22,703 bases of DNA from an uncultured Clostridia bacterium (GCA_946620335.1 CAMONF010000312.1:1-22703), one strand, 5' to 3'. Positions 8,058 through 17,232 are shown, counted from the stretch's first letter. Notes: a model not told the origin generated them from the sequence alone. Translations and numbers: made by a program.

Positions 8058-9350
8058 GTGGCAATAGCACTCACCAAAAGCAACTGGATCCTGATTCTGA
8101 GATGGATCCCCGAGCTGATCGGCCTCATCATGAACGGTATTTATACCCTGATCAGCAGCATCGGCATTCCGAACGTCGGTCTGGCCATCATCCTGCTGAC
8201 CATCGTATTCTATATCGCCATGACGCCGCTTCAGATCAAGCAGCAGAGGTTCACACGCCTCAACAACCTGATGCAGCCTGAACTCCAGAAGATTCAGGCC
8301 AAGTACAAGGGGAAGAAGGACCAGGTCTCCCAGCAGAAGCAGATGGACGAGACCAACGCCGTCTATGAAAAGTACGGTGTCTCTCCCGCCGGCTCCTGCG
8401 TCCAGCTCCTCATTCAGATGCCCATCCTGTTCGCCCTCTACCAGGTCATCTACAAGGTGCCGGGTTACATTTCCCAGATCGGCGACAGAATCGCTGTGGT
8501 GGCTGAGGATGCCGAGTTCGTCACCTACATCAAGGGCTTCGTAGAGAACGCCGGCGATGCCAACCTCACCCGTGCTCTGCTGGAAGGCAGCACCGAGAAC
8601 ATCATCGACACCGTCTACAAGCTCAATTCCACCCAGTGGGCCACCGTTCTCGCTGAGACCGTCGGCAAGAGCTTTGCGGACAACCTCGCTTCCGTCCACC
8701 AGTACATCAGCAAGGCTACCTATTTCCTGGGACTCAACATTTCCGACTCTCCCTGGAACATCATTCAGTCCTCCTGGTCCGGCAAGCACTGGGGACTCAT
8801 GATCGGCGCCATCCTCATTCCTGTTCTGGCATGGGGCAGCCAGGTCCTCAACACCAAGCTGATGACCAATGGAAATAACAACAATAACAGCAATTCCGGC
8901 AGCAGCATGGATGCCACCATGAAGTCCATGAACACCACCATGCCGCTCATGTCCGCTTTCTTCTGCGCCACCCTTCCCGTCGGTATCGGTATCTACTGGA
9001 TCGCCGGTGCTGTGGTCAGAACAGTCCAGATGCTCATCATCAACAAGATCATCGAGCGCGAGTCTCCGGAAGAAATCGTGAAGAAGGCCCAGGAGAAGGC
9101 CGCCAAGAAGCGCGCCAAGCAGGGTCTGCCGCCGCAGAAGATCACCAACAACGCTCATCTTTCCACCAGATCCCTCGCTGCCGACGAGGAGGAGAAGGCT
9201 GCCAGACGCGCCACCCTCGCTGAGAAAGCCAACAGGCAGATGAAGGAATCCACCGAATATTACAATAAGAATGCCAAGGCGGGCTCCATCGCTTCCAAGG
9301 CCAACATGGTCCGCCAGTACGAAGAGAAAAAGACAATTAAGAAGAAGTGA
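8058..9350 (+). CDS. yidC: YidC/Oxa1 family membrane protein insertase
   Basis: The insertase that helps membrane proteins enter and fold in the cytoplasmic membrane, alone or with Sec. It has 430 residues from a GTG start preceded by a strong AGGAGGA (8044-8050). Hydrophobic segments lie at about 20-55, 112-133 and 245-268, with another near 300-330. The family segment GSCVQLLIQMPILFALYQVI (112-131) is present, and the charged cytoplasmic hairpin (57-110) precedes it. No lipobox signal peptide is seen, unlike Bacillus SpoIIIJ. The region between membrane segments (about 135-245) is longer than in the short Gram-positive forms. The last 100 residues are a Lys/Ala/Glu-rich cytoplasmic tail, which may contact ribosomes. 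Confidence 0.96.
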   Translation: MAIALTKSNWILILRWIPELIGLIMNGIYTLISSIGIPNVGLAIILLTIVFYIAMTPLQIKQQRFTRLNNLMQPELQKIQAKYKGKKDQVSQQKQMDETNAVYEKYGVSPAGSCVQLLIQMPILFALYQVIYKVPGYISQIGDRIAVVAEDAEFVTYIKGFVENAGDANLTRALLEGSTENIIDTVYKLNSTQWATVLAETVGKSFADNLASVHQYISKATYFLGLNISDSPWNIIQSSWSGKHWGLMIGAILIPVLAWGSQVLNTKLMTNGNNNNNSNSGSSMDATMKSMNTTMPLMSAFFCATLPVGIGIYWIAGAVVRTVQMLIINKIIERESPEEIVKKAQEKAAKKRAKQGLPPQKITNNAHLSTRSLAADEEEKAARRATLAEKANRQMKESTEYYNKNAKAGSIASKANMVRQYEEKKTIKKK

Positions 9351-9362
9351 TAGGGGGATATC

Positions 9363-10481
9363 ATGGAATTCAAGAGCTTTAAGGCCAAAACAGTGGCCGA
9401 TGCCATCACGAAGGCATGCCTTGCCTACGGCGTGACCTCCGAGAATCTTGATTATCAGGTGGTCGATGAGGGAAGCAACGGCTTCCTGGGCCTCTTCGGA
9501 GGACGCGACGCCGAGATCAAGGCCCGCAAGAAGGAAGTAAAGCCGGTCGAGGCTCCGAAGGCAAAGGAAGAGAAGAAGGCCGCCCCGGTCAAGAAGGCTG
9601 AGCCTGTGAAGAAAGAGGCTCCGAAGAAGGAAGCTCCTGCCAAGAAGGAGCCGGCTGTCAAGGCAGAGCCCAAGAAGGAAGAGCCGGTTGCCGTTCAGGC
9701 ACCCGTCGAGGCTGCTCCTGTCAGCGAAGGACCGAAGGTCCTGACCATGGACGAGATCGAGCGCCGCGCCGCTGCGGCTGCCGCCAGGGCTGAGGCCGAA
9801 GGCGTCACCGAGGAGGAGCACACCGAGAAGCGTGAGCGCCGCCGTGACCGCGACGGAAGAGGCCGCGGAAGAAGAAATGACAGAAAGCGCGAAGGCGGAA
9901 GAGACAGCCGCCGCAGAAGGAACTTCGAGGAGAAGACCGAGGAAGTTGTCGAGACAGCTGCTCCCGTCACCCCCTCCAAGCCCCGTCCCGAGCGCGTCGT
10001 GAATCCCAAGACCGAGGAGGAAGTGGCTGAAATGAAGACAAAGGCCTCTGAATTCCTCGCCGGCGTCTTCGGCGCCATGGGCATCTCCGTCGAGACCAGC
10101 ATGGAGTATGACCAGACGGAAGGCTGCCTCTGCTGCAGCTTCTCCGGCGATGACATGGGCATCCTCATCGGCAAGCGCGGCCAGACCCTGGATTCCCTCC
10201 AGTACCTGACCAGCCTCGTCATCAACAAGAACAAGAACGACTACACCCGCGTCAAGCTGGACACTGAGGACTATCGTGCCCGCCGGGCCGATACGCTGGA
10301 GAACCTGGCCAGGAACATCGCCTTCAAGGTCAAGCGCAGCCATCGCGCTGTGTCCCTCGAGCCGATGAATCCCTACGAGAGACGGATCATCCACTCCGCT
10401 CTCCAGGGCAACCGCTACGTAGAGACCTATTCTGAGGGCGAGGAGCCCTATCGCCATGTAGTCGTGGCCCCCAAGAGATAA
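9363..10481 (+). CDS. jag: Jag/KhpB RNA-binding protein with long charged linker
   Basis: A Jag_N-KH-R3H protein implicated in RNA binding and cell-wall growth control in Firmicutes. The Jag_N domain is residues 1-55 (SKxxx-type start MEFKSFKAKTVADAITKA, then GFLGLFGGRDAEI). The KH-type loop IGKRGQTLDSLQYL is at 269-282, and the R3H segment with NPYERRIIH at 336-344. Between them lies a linker of roughly 190 residues, Lys/Ala/Pro/Glu-rich at first (56-125) and then Arg/Asp/Gly-rich (145-180). This makes the protein 372 residues, compared with about 208 in Bacillus. AGGGGGA precedes the ATG. It follows yidC by 12 bp and ends one base before mnmE. Confidence 0.94.
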   Translation: MEFKSFKAKTVADAITKACLAYGVTSENLDYQVVDEGSNGFLGLFGGRDAEIKARKKEVKPVEAPKAKEEKKAAPVKKAEPVKKEAPKKEAPAKKEPAVKAEPKKEEPVAVQAPVEAAPVSEGPKVLTMDEIERRAAAAAARAEAEGVTEEEHTEKRERRRDRDGRGRGRRNDRKREGGRDSRRRRNFEEKTEEVVETAAPVTPSKPRPERVVNPKTEEEVAEMKTKASEFLAGVFGAMGISVETSMEYDQTEGCLCCSFSGDDMGILIGKRGQTLDSLQYLTSLVINKNKNDYTRVKLDTEDYRARRADTLENLARNIAFKVKRSHRAVSLEPMNPYERRIIHSALQGNRYVETYSEGEEPYRHVVVAPKR

Positions 10482-10482
10482 T

Positions 10483-11856
10483 ATGAAGGACACCATCGCT
10501 GCAATCGCCAGCGGAATGACAGCTTCAGGCATCGGAATCATACGCATTTCCGGGCCTGAAGCTTTTCTGGTACTTGGCAGAATATTCCGCTTCGCGAAAT
10601 CGGGAAAAAAGATAGAGGATCAGAAGGCCAATACCATCCACTATGGCTTCATTTTCCGGGAAAATGAAACCATTGACGAGGTGCTGGTGATGCTGATGAA
10701 GGCCCCGCACACCTACACGGCCGAGGACACCGTCGAGATCGACTGCCACGGCGGTCCATTTGTCATGCAGAAAATTCTGCAGACGGTGGTGGAGAACGGC
10801 GCGCGGCTGGCCGAGCCTGGAGAGTTCACCCGCCGCGCTTTCATGAATGGTCGGATCGACCTGAGCGAGGCCGAGGCGGTCATGGACGTGATCAGCGCCG
10901 GCAGCGAGGACGCCCTGAAGAGCTCCCTGAAGCAGCTGGGCGGATCCGTCCGGCGGGAGATCGCCGACCTGCGGGATCAGATCATCACCGAGACAGCCTT
11001 CATCGAGGCGGCCATCGACGATCCGGAGCACTATGATCTGGACGGATATGGTCCGACGCTCCTGGAAAATCTGGCTCGTGTCCGGGGCAGAATCGACAAG
11101 CTGCTGAACACCTTCGAGGAAGGAAGGATCATCCGGAGCGGTATTCGCACTGTTATTTTGGGCAAGCCAAATGCCGGGAAATCTTCACTCCTCAACTATC
11201 TCCTCGGTGAGGAGCGGGCCATCGTGACCGATATCGCCGGGACGACCCGGGACTCCCTGGAGGAGCATATCCGGATCGGAGGTCTCGAACTGGTGCTGAC
11301 GGACACGGCCGGTATCCGGGAGACCGGGGATATCATCGAGAAGATGGGCGTTGACCGGGCTCTTTCACTGGCCTCTGAGGCCGACCTGATTCTGGTCGTT
11401 CTGGATTCATCGAGGGCTTTCGACGAGGATGATGAGAAAATCTTCTCCTTTATCGAGGGAAAAAAGGCCGTGGTCCTGCTCAACAAGTCGGACCTGACGC
11501 CTGTCATAGGGCAGGCGGACATCCGCGAGCGCACTTCCGCCCCGTGCCTTGTCATCTCTGCCAAGGAAGAGACAGGCGCCGAGGAGCTGGGAAATCTGCT
11601 CAGGTCTCTCTTCCTGGGCGGCCGAATCGGGATGAATGAAGAGACCATGATCACCAACGTCCGCCACAAGGAGGCGCTGACGGAGGCCGGCAAGAGTCTG
11701 GACCTGGCCCGCGGGAGTATCGAGGCGGGCATGCCGGAGGATTTCATTTCCATCGACCTTATGGATGCCTATGCCTGGCTCGGGAAAATCACGGGCGAAG
11801 AGGTGGACGACGATCTGGCGGACACTATTTTCAGTAAGTTCTGCATGGGGAAGTAA
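10483..11856 (+). CDS. mnmE: tRNA modification GTPase MnmE
   Basis: With MnmG it installs the carboxymethylaminomethyl group on U34 of several tRNAs. Its 457 residues have the N-terminal folate-binding domain (1-120), a helical domain and an inserted GTPase domain. That domain has GKPNAGKSS (227-235), the switch motif TTRD (254-257), DTAG (274-277), NKSD and SAK. The C-terminal FCMGK contains the catalytic cysteine of the CxGK motif. It starts one base after the jag stop, with no clear ribosome-binding site of its own, so coupling to jag is likely. mnmG follows after 162 bp. Confidence 0.97.
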   Translation: MKDTIAAIASGMTASGIGIIRISGPEAFLVLGRIFRFAKSGKKIEDQKANTIHYGFIFRENETIDEVLVMLMKAPHTYTAEDTVEIDCHGGPFVMQKILQTVVENGARLAEPGEFTRRAFMNGRIDLSEAEAVMDVISAGSEDALKSSLKQLGGSVRREIADLRDQIITETAFIEAAIDDPEHYDLDGYGPTLLENLARVRGRIDKLLNTFEEGRIIRSGIRTVILGKPNAGKSSLLNYLLGEERAIVTDIAGTTRDSLEEHIRIGGLELVLTDTAGIRETGDIIEKMGVDRALSLASEADLILVVLDSSRAFDEDDEKIFSFIEGKKAVVLLNKSDLTPVIGQADIRERTSAPCLVISAKEETGAEELGNLLRSLFLGGRIGMNEETMITNVRHKEALTEAGKSLDLARGSIEAGMPEDFISIDLMDAYAWLGKITGEEVDDDLADTIFSKFCMGK

Positions 11857-12018
11857 GGTGTTTGCTTCAGAATCGCCCGGATTTTGAATGAGAGGCAGAG
11901 ATATCTGACGGTGCTGGGGCAAAAAGGCCTGCACTTAAGAACCTCCTATTCTTTGATTTTGCGACAGGTCATTCTGCCAGTGACGAATGGTCATCAACTA
12001 GCTATTACGGAGAAACAC

Positions 12019-13902
12019 ATGCCATTTATAGAAGAAAATTACGATGTGGTGGTGGTGGGCGCCGGCCACGCCGGCTGCGAGGCTGCCCTGGCCGCAGCGA
12101 GGCTGGGCTTTGAGACGATCATCTTCACAGTCAGCGTCGACAGCATCGCCCTCATGCCCTGCAATCCCAACATCGGCGGCAGTTCCAAGGGCCACCTGGT
12201 CCGGGAAATCGATGCCCTGGGCGGGGAGATGGGTAAAAATATTGACAAGACCTTTATTCAGTCCAAAATGCTTAACAAGTCCAAGGGACCGGCGGTCCAT
12301 TCCCTCCGAGCCCAGGCGGACAAGGCGGATTACTCCCGCACCATGCGGCAGGTCCTGGAGAGCCAGGAAAGGCTTACGATCCGTCAGCAGGAGGTTGCGG
12401 AGATCCTCACGGAGGGGGAACCTGCCGTGATCTGCGGCGTGCGGACTGTTTCCGGAGCGGTGTATCACGCGCGTGCTGTCATTTTATGCACCGGCGTCTA
12501 TCTCAAGGCGCGCTGCATCTACGGAAATGTAAGCCAGTACACGGGTCCGAACGGCCTCATGGCCGCCAACCATCTCTCCGCTTCATTGATGGAGCACGGG
12601 ATCCGGCTGGTCAGATTCAAGACGGGAACGCCTGCCCGAATTGACCGGAGGAGTATCGATTTCTCCAAAATGGCTGTTCAGCTGGGGGACGAGAAGGTGG
12701 TTCCATTTTCCTTCTCCACCGATCCGGCCACTGTCCAGATCGACCAGGTCCCCTGCTATCTGACTTACACCAATGAGGAGACACATCGGGTCATCCGGGA
12801 AAATATAGACCGTTCTCCTTTGTACGGCGGCATCATCCATGCCACCGGTCCCAGATACTGTCCCTCCATCGAGGACAAGGTCATGAAATTCCCGGACAAG
12901 GACCGCCATCAGGTCTTCATTGAGCCCGAAGGACGGTATACCGACGAGATGTACATCGACGGAATGTCCTCCTCCATGCCGGAGGATGTTCAGTTCGCTA
13001 TGTACCGGTCGGTCCCCGGTCTTGAAAATGCCCGCATCGTGCGCAACGCCTACGCCATCGAGTACGATTGCCTGGCGCCGGGGCAGCTCAAGAACACACT
13101 GGAGTTCAAGCATATCCACGGACTCTTTTCCGGCGGTCAGTGCAACGGCAGCTCGGGATATGAGGAAGCGGCAGCGCAGGGGCTTATGGCCGGCATCAAT
13201 GCTGTGCAGTATCTGAAGGGAGAGAAGGGACTGGTCCTTCTTCGGAGCGAGGCTTATATCGGTGTTCTGATCGATGACCTTGTCACCAAAGAGAATCTGG
13301 AGCCTTACCGGATGATGACCAGCCGCGCCGAGTACCGGCTCCTTCTGAGGCAGGACAACGCGGACCTGCGGCTGAGGCGCTATGGCTACGAGGTTGGATT
13401 GATTTCCCAGGAGCAGATGGATGCCCTGGAGGTCAAGCGGAAGGCCATCGAGGAGGAAATCGAGCGCGTCCGCCACGTGGGTGTCTCACCGACAGGACCG
13501 GTCAACGATGTCCTCGCTGCCCAGGGGAGCACGCCCATCGAAAACGGGATTTCTCTCATAGAGCTGATCCGCCGGCCGGAGATGAATTACGATCTGCTGG
13601 CGCCCGCCGATCCGGAGAGGCCGGACCTGCCGGAGGCGGTGCGGGAACAGGTCAATATCGAAATAAAGTACGAGGGGTATATTTCCCGGCAGAGGAAGCA
13701 GGTCGAGCAGTTCGCGAAAAATGAAAGCCGCCTCATTCCGGAAGATATCGACTATGATCTGGTGCCCAGTTTGCGGCTGGAGGCCAGGCAGAAGCTCAAA
13801 GCTTTCCGGCCTGCGAGCATCGGGCAGGCGGGGCGTCTGTCGGGTGTGACGCCGGCGGATGTGAGTGTGTTGCTGGTGTACATTAAGAGCAAACGCTGGT
13901 AA
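12019..13902 (+). CDS. mnmG: tRNA uridine-5-carboxymethylaminomethyl modification enzyme MnmG
   Basis: The FAD-dependent partner of MnmE. I place the start at 12019, which has GGAG six to seven bases upstream and gives 627 residues beginning MPFIEENYDVVVVGAGHAGC. The dinucleotide-binding GAGHAG is at 14-19. An in-frame TTG at 11884 would add 45 residues unlike any MnmG. The segment CNPNIGGSSKGHLVREIDALGG and the C-terminal GRLSGVTPADVSVLLVYIK are characteristic. It is in the usual mnmE-mnmG-rsmG order and presumably shares transcription with mnmE. Confidence 0.97.
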   Translation: MPFIEENYDVVVVGAGHAGCEAALAAARLGFETIIFTVSVDSIALMPCNPNIGGSSKGHLVREIDALGGEMGKNIDKTFIQSKMLNKSKGPAVHSLRAQADKADYSRTMRQVLESQERLTIRQQEVAEILTEGEPAVICGVRTVSGAVYHARAVILCTGVYLKARCIYGNVSQYTGPNGLMAANHLSASLMEHGIRLVRFKTGTPARIDRRSIDFSKMAVQLGDEKVVPFSFSTDPATVQIDQVPCYLTYTNEETHRVIRENIDRSPLYGGIIHATGPRYCPSIEDKVMKFPDKDRHQVFIEPEGRYTDEMYIDGMSSSMPEDVQFAMYRSVPGLENARIVRNAYAIEYDCLAPGQLKNTLEFKHIHGLFSGGQCNGSSGYEEAAAQGLMAGINAVQYLKGEKGLVLLRSEAYIGVLIDDLVTKENLEPYRMMTSRAEYRLLLRQDNADLRLRRYGYEVGLISQEQMDALEVKRKAIEEEIERVRHVGVSPTGPVNDVLAAQGSTPIENGISLIELIRRPEMNYDLLAPADPERPDLPEAVREQVNIEIKYEGYISRQRKQVEQFAKNESRLIPEDIDYDLVPSLRLEARQKLKAFRPASIGQAGRLSGVTPADVSVLLVYIKSKRW

Positions 13903-13932
13903 AATTGAATAACCGAACATATGTACGATTAT

Positions 13933-13975
13933 TTGCAATAGTTAAATATTTTGTACTATATTAACCTGCAGGTTG
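13933..13975 (+). promoter_or_regulatory. probable rsmG promoter with palindrome at the start site
   Basis: TTGCAA (13933-13938) and TATATT (13957-13962) are 18 bases apart. The perfect palindrome AACCTGCAGGTT (13964-13975) begins one base after the -10, and a further CTGCAG lies at 13985-13990. Either an operator or an RNA hairpin is possible. Confidence 0.5.
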
Positions 13976-14012
13976 TCGTTAGATCCTGCAGAAGGATAAT
14001 TTGGGAGAAAAA

Positions 14013-14729
14013 ATGGATATTTCCGCCGCTAATGTTGCCGCCATCTGTGCAGCCCATCATGTGAATATATCGGATACCCAGGCTCAGCAGCTCCTGGTCT
14101 ACTACCAGATGCTGGTGGAGAAAAATAAGGTCATGAACCTGACTTCCATCACCGAGTTCGATGAATTCATGGTCAAGCATATCGTGGATTCCCTGGTCCT
14201 GGGACAGTATGTTGGTCTGGGTCAGGTCAGCAAACTGGTCGATGTCGGTACCGGAGCCGGCTTCCCCGGTCTCCCGCTCAGCATCTTCTATCCTGAGAAG
14301 CATACGCTCCTTCTGGATTCCCTCGCCAAGAGGATTGGATTCCTGGACGAAGTTATTCACAATTTGGGTCTCGAAAATGTGGAAACTGTTCACGGAAGAA
14401 GTGAGGATATGGCGAAGAAAGGTCCTTACAGGGAAGGGTTTGATCTGGCTGTGGCCAGGGCGGTTGCTTCCCTCAACGTCCTTTCGGAGTATTGCCTTCC
14501 CTATGTGAAGGTCGGCGGAATCTTTGTGGCCTATAAGTCCGGGAATGTCGCCGAGGAGGTGGAGGCTTCCCAGAAGGCTGTTAAAGTTCTGGGCGGTAAA
14601 GTGGAGGCTGTGCATTCATTTGAGATTGACGGGATGGGAAGAAGTCTGGTTGTGATCAGAAAAATCGGACATACGCCTGGGAAGTATCCGCGGAAGGCTG
14701 GGACGCCTAAGAATAGTCCGATTGTGTGA
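14013..14729 (+). CDS. rsmG: 16S rRNA (guanine-N7) methyltransferase RsmG (GidB)
   Basis: Methylates a guanine (G527 in E. coli numbering) of 16S rRNA using S-adenosylmethionine. I use the ATG at 14013, with GGGAG five bases upstream, giving 238 residues. The TTG at 14001 would add four. The SAM-binding motif DVGTGAGFPGLPL is at 77-89, and the C-terminal tail KYPRKAGTPKNSPI is the conserved ending. It closes the rightward house-keeping cluster and is followed directly by a strong terminator. Confidence 0.97.
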   Translation: MDISAANVAAICAAHHVNISDTQAQQLLVYYQMLVEKNKVMNLTSITEFDEFMVKHIVDSLVLGQYVGLGQVSKLVDVGTGAGFPGLPLSIFYPEKHTLLLDSLAKRIGFLDEVIHNLGLENVETVHGRSEDMAKKGPYREGFDLAVARAVASLNVLSEYCLPYVKVGGIFVAYKSGNVAEEVEASQKAVKVLGGKVEAVHSFEIDGMGRSLVVIRKIGHTPGKYPRKAGTPKNSPIV

Positions 14730-14762
14730 ATTGGGTTTTATCATAGTGATGAAAATGGAATT

Positions 14763-14794
14763 GAGAAGCTGGTAGTGCCGGCTTCTCTTTTTTT
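14763..14794 (+). terminator. intrinsic terminator after rsmG
   Basis: GAGAAGCTGG pairs with CCGGCTTCTC (one G-T wobble) around a 5-base loop, followed by seven T. Its last T is the first base of the first parS site, so the centromere begins exactly where the operon ends. Confidence 0.92.
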
Positions 14795-14809
14795 GTTTCA
14801 CGTGAAACA
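14794..14809. other. parS site 1
   Basis: Perfect TGTTTCACGTGAAACA, fused to the T-run of the rsmG terminator. Confidence 0.95.
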
Positions 14810-14885
14810 ATTTGGTTGATGTGATGATTGAGATGATGGGGGTTAATTTTGAATTTTGAGCGGGGAATGTGAGTTGTGGGGATGG

Positions 14886-14901
14886 CGTTTCACGTGAAAC
14901 A
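14886..14901. other. parS site 2 (one mismatch)
   Basis: CGTTTCACGTGAAACA; the first base differs from the other nine sites. It lies 92 bp from site 1, half the usual array spacing. Confidence 0.88.
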
Positions 14902-15073
14902 TTTTAAAATGTAATGTCTGACTTAGTTATCCTTAATGTCTGCTACGATTTAATTATGTGTGGTGACTAGATTTAAACGAGAGGTGATAGATCATATCCA
15001 TCGTTTTTTATATTTGTGAAAACTATCTTACGATATCGCCTTGTGAGGAGAATTAAAGACCCACTGGTTTTCA

Positions 15074-15089
15074 TGTTTCACGTGAAACA
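15074..15089. other. parS site 3
   Basis: Perfect 16-bp palindrome, 188 bp after site 2 and downstream of the hydrolase terminator. Confidence 0.95.
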
Positions 15090-15163
15090 ATCAATAGATC
15101 ATTGATGAGGGGGTTCTCGTTTTTCTATATTAAATAAATACTTCTCAATCGGAGTTTACATAT

Positions 15164-15202
15164 AAAAAAACGGATTGGGGAGATTCATTTCCCCAATCCG
15201 TT
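15164..15202 (-). terminator. intrinsic terminator of the hydrolase gene
   Basis: Two 13-base arms (15169-15181 and 15190-15202, AACGGATTGGGGA and its complement) pair perfectly around an 8-base loop. On the minus strand the stem runs into seven T (15170-15164). It is about 100 bases beyond the hydrolase stop. Confidence 0.92.
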
Positions 15203-15303
15203 AAGAATGATATTACTTGTTCTGTTGTGATGGATGTTTTTCACTTCTGAGAGGTAAATGTGCAGGAAAAATGCATATTTACTGGTGTCAGCTGTTCAAA
15301 TGA

Positions 15304-16278
15304 TCATTTTTTCCTGACCTTGGTGGCGAAGAAGTTTTCAATTTCGTGGCAGGTTTCCTTGGGATTCTCAATCTGCGGGTAGCTTCTGGACTTGGAGATC
15401 ACGCGGAAGCGAATGTTGTCATTTTCGCGGATCCAGGTCTTAGCGACAGCAGTCTCGTGGGGCTTTTTGCTGCCCGCAATCACCATAGCCGGCGTTGTGA
15501 GGTTCCTCAGAGCATGGGTGATATCCATGTTGAGGTACTTGCCGTTGATGCTGGCCTCCAGGTAACGGCCGTTGCTATTCTTCAGGTGAGCGCCCTCGCA
15601 GAAAATATCGAGGAGCTTGCCATCGATATTGAAGGGATTGTAGAAATACCGCTCCGTCAGCGTATTGTCCAGCATGAACCTGGAATAAATGGTGTTGTAA
15701 AGAAGCTCGCCGATCAAAGGCGCCTCTAGCAGGCATTTGAGAATCTCGGAGCTTCCGTCGGGGAGATCTGCCATCTGGATTGTGGAAGGCGGATTGATGA
15801 ACACAAGGGAGCTATAGTACTTGGGCTCGTAAGCGCAAGCCATAAGGGCAGGCGTGGCGGAAAGTCCGGAAGAAATGACCATTGTCTTCTCGCAAATGAC
15901 ATTGGTAATGAAATCATTTATCAAAAGGACATAGTAGAAGCTGTTATAGGTCATTTTCGGCTTGTCAGAGAGTCCGCAGCCGGGCAGATCCATGACATAT
16001 ACCTTGTGATTTTTTGAAAGGGCGGGCACAATTTTCTCCCAAATGTAGGAGGAAGAGGCCGGATTTAAGTCATGAAGGAGAAGAATCGGACTTCCGGAAC
16101 CTGTCTTACTGAAATGAATCTTGAGTGTCCGCCAATTATAGTATTCCTCCTCGCTGCTGTTCAATAAGCTTTTGGAGATGGAAACATAGTTTGTGGCCTT
16201 ATTGAACCCATAGACGGCTGCCAGGGAAAGACCGAGGAACTTAATATCACGGAGGACTCTATCCTTGTTCACTTTCAT
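15304..16278 (-). CDS. alpha/beta-hydrolase-fold protein with degenerate catalytic triad
   Basis: A 324-residue protein with the alpha/beta-hydrolase pattern: a hydrophobic N-terminal stretch (13-24, possible membrane anchor), strand and oxyanion region ILLLHDLNP (65-73), VYVMDLPGCGLSDKP (93-107) and the nucleophile elbow SSGLSATPA (136-144) with Ser140. The acid position, normally in a GxxD segment, reads AGSKKPHE (268-275). The histidine position, normally GH before a ExP segment, reads SRSYPQIENP (297-306). Acid and histidine therefore appear replaced, so it may be a non-catalytic family member. AAGGAGA precedes the ATG. It points toward the origin, head-on to replication, and stands alone among parS sites where Bacillus has noc. 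Substrate unknown. Confidence 0.88.
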   Translation of the reverse strand: MKVNKDRVLRDIKFLGLSLAAVYGFNKATNYVSISKSLLNSSEEEYYNWRTLKIHFSKTGSGSPILLLHDLNPASSSYIWEKIVPALSKNHKVYVMDLPGCGLSDKPKMTYNSFYYVLLINDFITNVICEKTMVISSGLSATPALMACAYEPKYYSSLVFINPPSTIQMADLPDGSSEILKCLLEAPLIGELLYNTIYSRFMLDNTLTERYFYNPFNIDGKLLDIFCEGAHLKNSNGRYLEASINGKYLNMDITHALRNLTTPAMVIAGSKKPHETAVAKTWIRENDNIRFRVISKSRSYPQIENPKETCHEIENFFATKVRKK

Positions 16279-16513
16279 TCTCCTTTGTCACTAAAGGCTT
16301 TTATAGTATGGAATATGTTTGATGTGTGCAGAGATACTTCTTTCTTTTGTATTCTGGCCGAATTCTCGCAGTCAGGACAATAATAACACTCTTTGTATTA
16401 AACATTCAGCACATTAGATGCTCTGTGCTCATTATGTGCTCATTATATTACTTTTCTTTTAAGCAAACAAGCGACATCTCTGGGTAGGTGTAGTGTGATT
16501 GGTTTACAGGAAT

Positions 16514-16529
16514 TGTTTCACGTGAAACA
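16514..16529. other. parS site 4
   Basis: Perfect palindrome, upstream of the hydrolase start and the first of five evenly spaced sites. CGGGG follows 13 bases after its end. Confidence 0.95.
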
Positions 16530-16695
16530 ATGGGTGTTTAACGGGGGAAGTGAGCAATCAGCTACCCAGCATTAGATATATAAGAAATTTTGAAATTGCC
16601 TGAGCACTTCTGCTTAAAAATTCAAAGTAACACGTTTGATGCTCTAAATATTGAGTAATTCCACGATATTTACGAATTGTACCATGTGTAATCTT

Positions 16696-16711
16696 TGTTT
16701 CACGTGAAACA
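16696..16711. other. parS site 5
   Basis: Perfect palindrome, 182 bp after site 4, with CGGGGAG 22 bases after its end. Confidence 0.95.
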
Positions 16712-16881
16712 AAAGCAGTAAATTGGCCGAATCGGGGAGAGTAGCCTATCCTGATCATTGGAATCCGTACGATTCAGAAAGAAATCTTAGCTTTAAATGG
16801 AAAATATCTACTAGAAAGGTATTCTGAGTGTCAAAGTACAAGCAATTCCTCTTTATTTATATTACAGCCATCTATGATCTT

Positions 16882-16897
16882 TGTTTCACGTGAAACA
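16882..16897. other. parS site 6
   Basis: Perfect palindrome, 186 bp after site 5, again with CGGGGAG 22 bases after its end and ATCTT just before it as at site 5. Confidence 0.95.
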
Positions 16898-17067
16898 AAT
16901 GGTGTAATGTTGTTGAAACGGGGAGCATTCAATCTAGAATATAAAATTCTGCTGGATTTCTAAGAAAGATGATTGTGTACTTTGAAAAGATATCAAGGCA
17001 GCAAGCCATGAGCATTAAATGCGTTAAAGTTCGATGATTAGTTGTATGAATGATGGTATGAGTCTAT

Positions 17068-17083
17068 TGTTTCACGTGAAACA
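17068..17083. other. parS site 7
   Basis: Perfect palindrome, 186 bp after site 6. It shares ACGATTCAG with the unit of site 5 farther downstream. Confidence 0.95.
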
Positions 17084-17232
17084 ATGATTCAGAATGAATT
17101 GGAACGAATTAAAAGAATATTTTTGTTATTGAAAATCCTCTATTGACTTGCATGCGCACGATTCAGGTTCTTAGATTCCGGAATCATCAATAACTGTTCG
17201 AGATTATGGCATATAAAGCCATTAATTATAAA

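Noticed and set aside
8004..10547. An 847-residue open frame on the minus strand, opposite yidC and jag
   Set aside because: It is antisense to two clear genes, is Leu/Gly/Val/Asp-rich as expected from the complementary frame of GC-biased codons, and shows no family motif.
11884..12018. Longer mnmG from an in-frame TTG
   Set aside because: The extra 45 residues match no MnmG N-terminus, and the ATG at 12019 has a proper ribosome-binding site.
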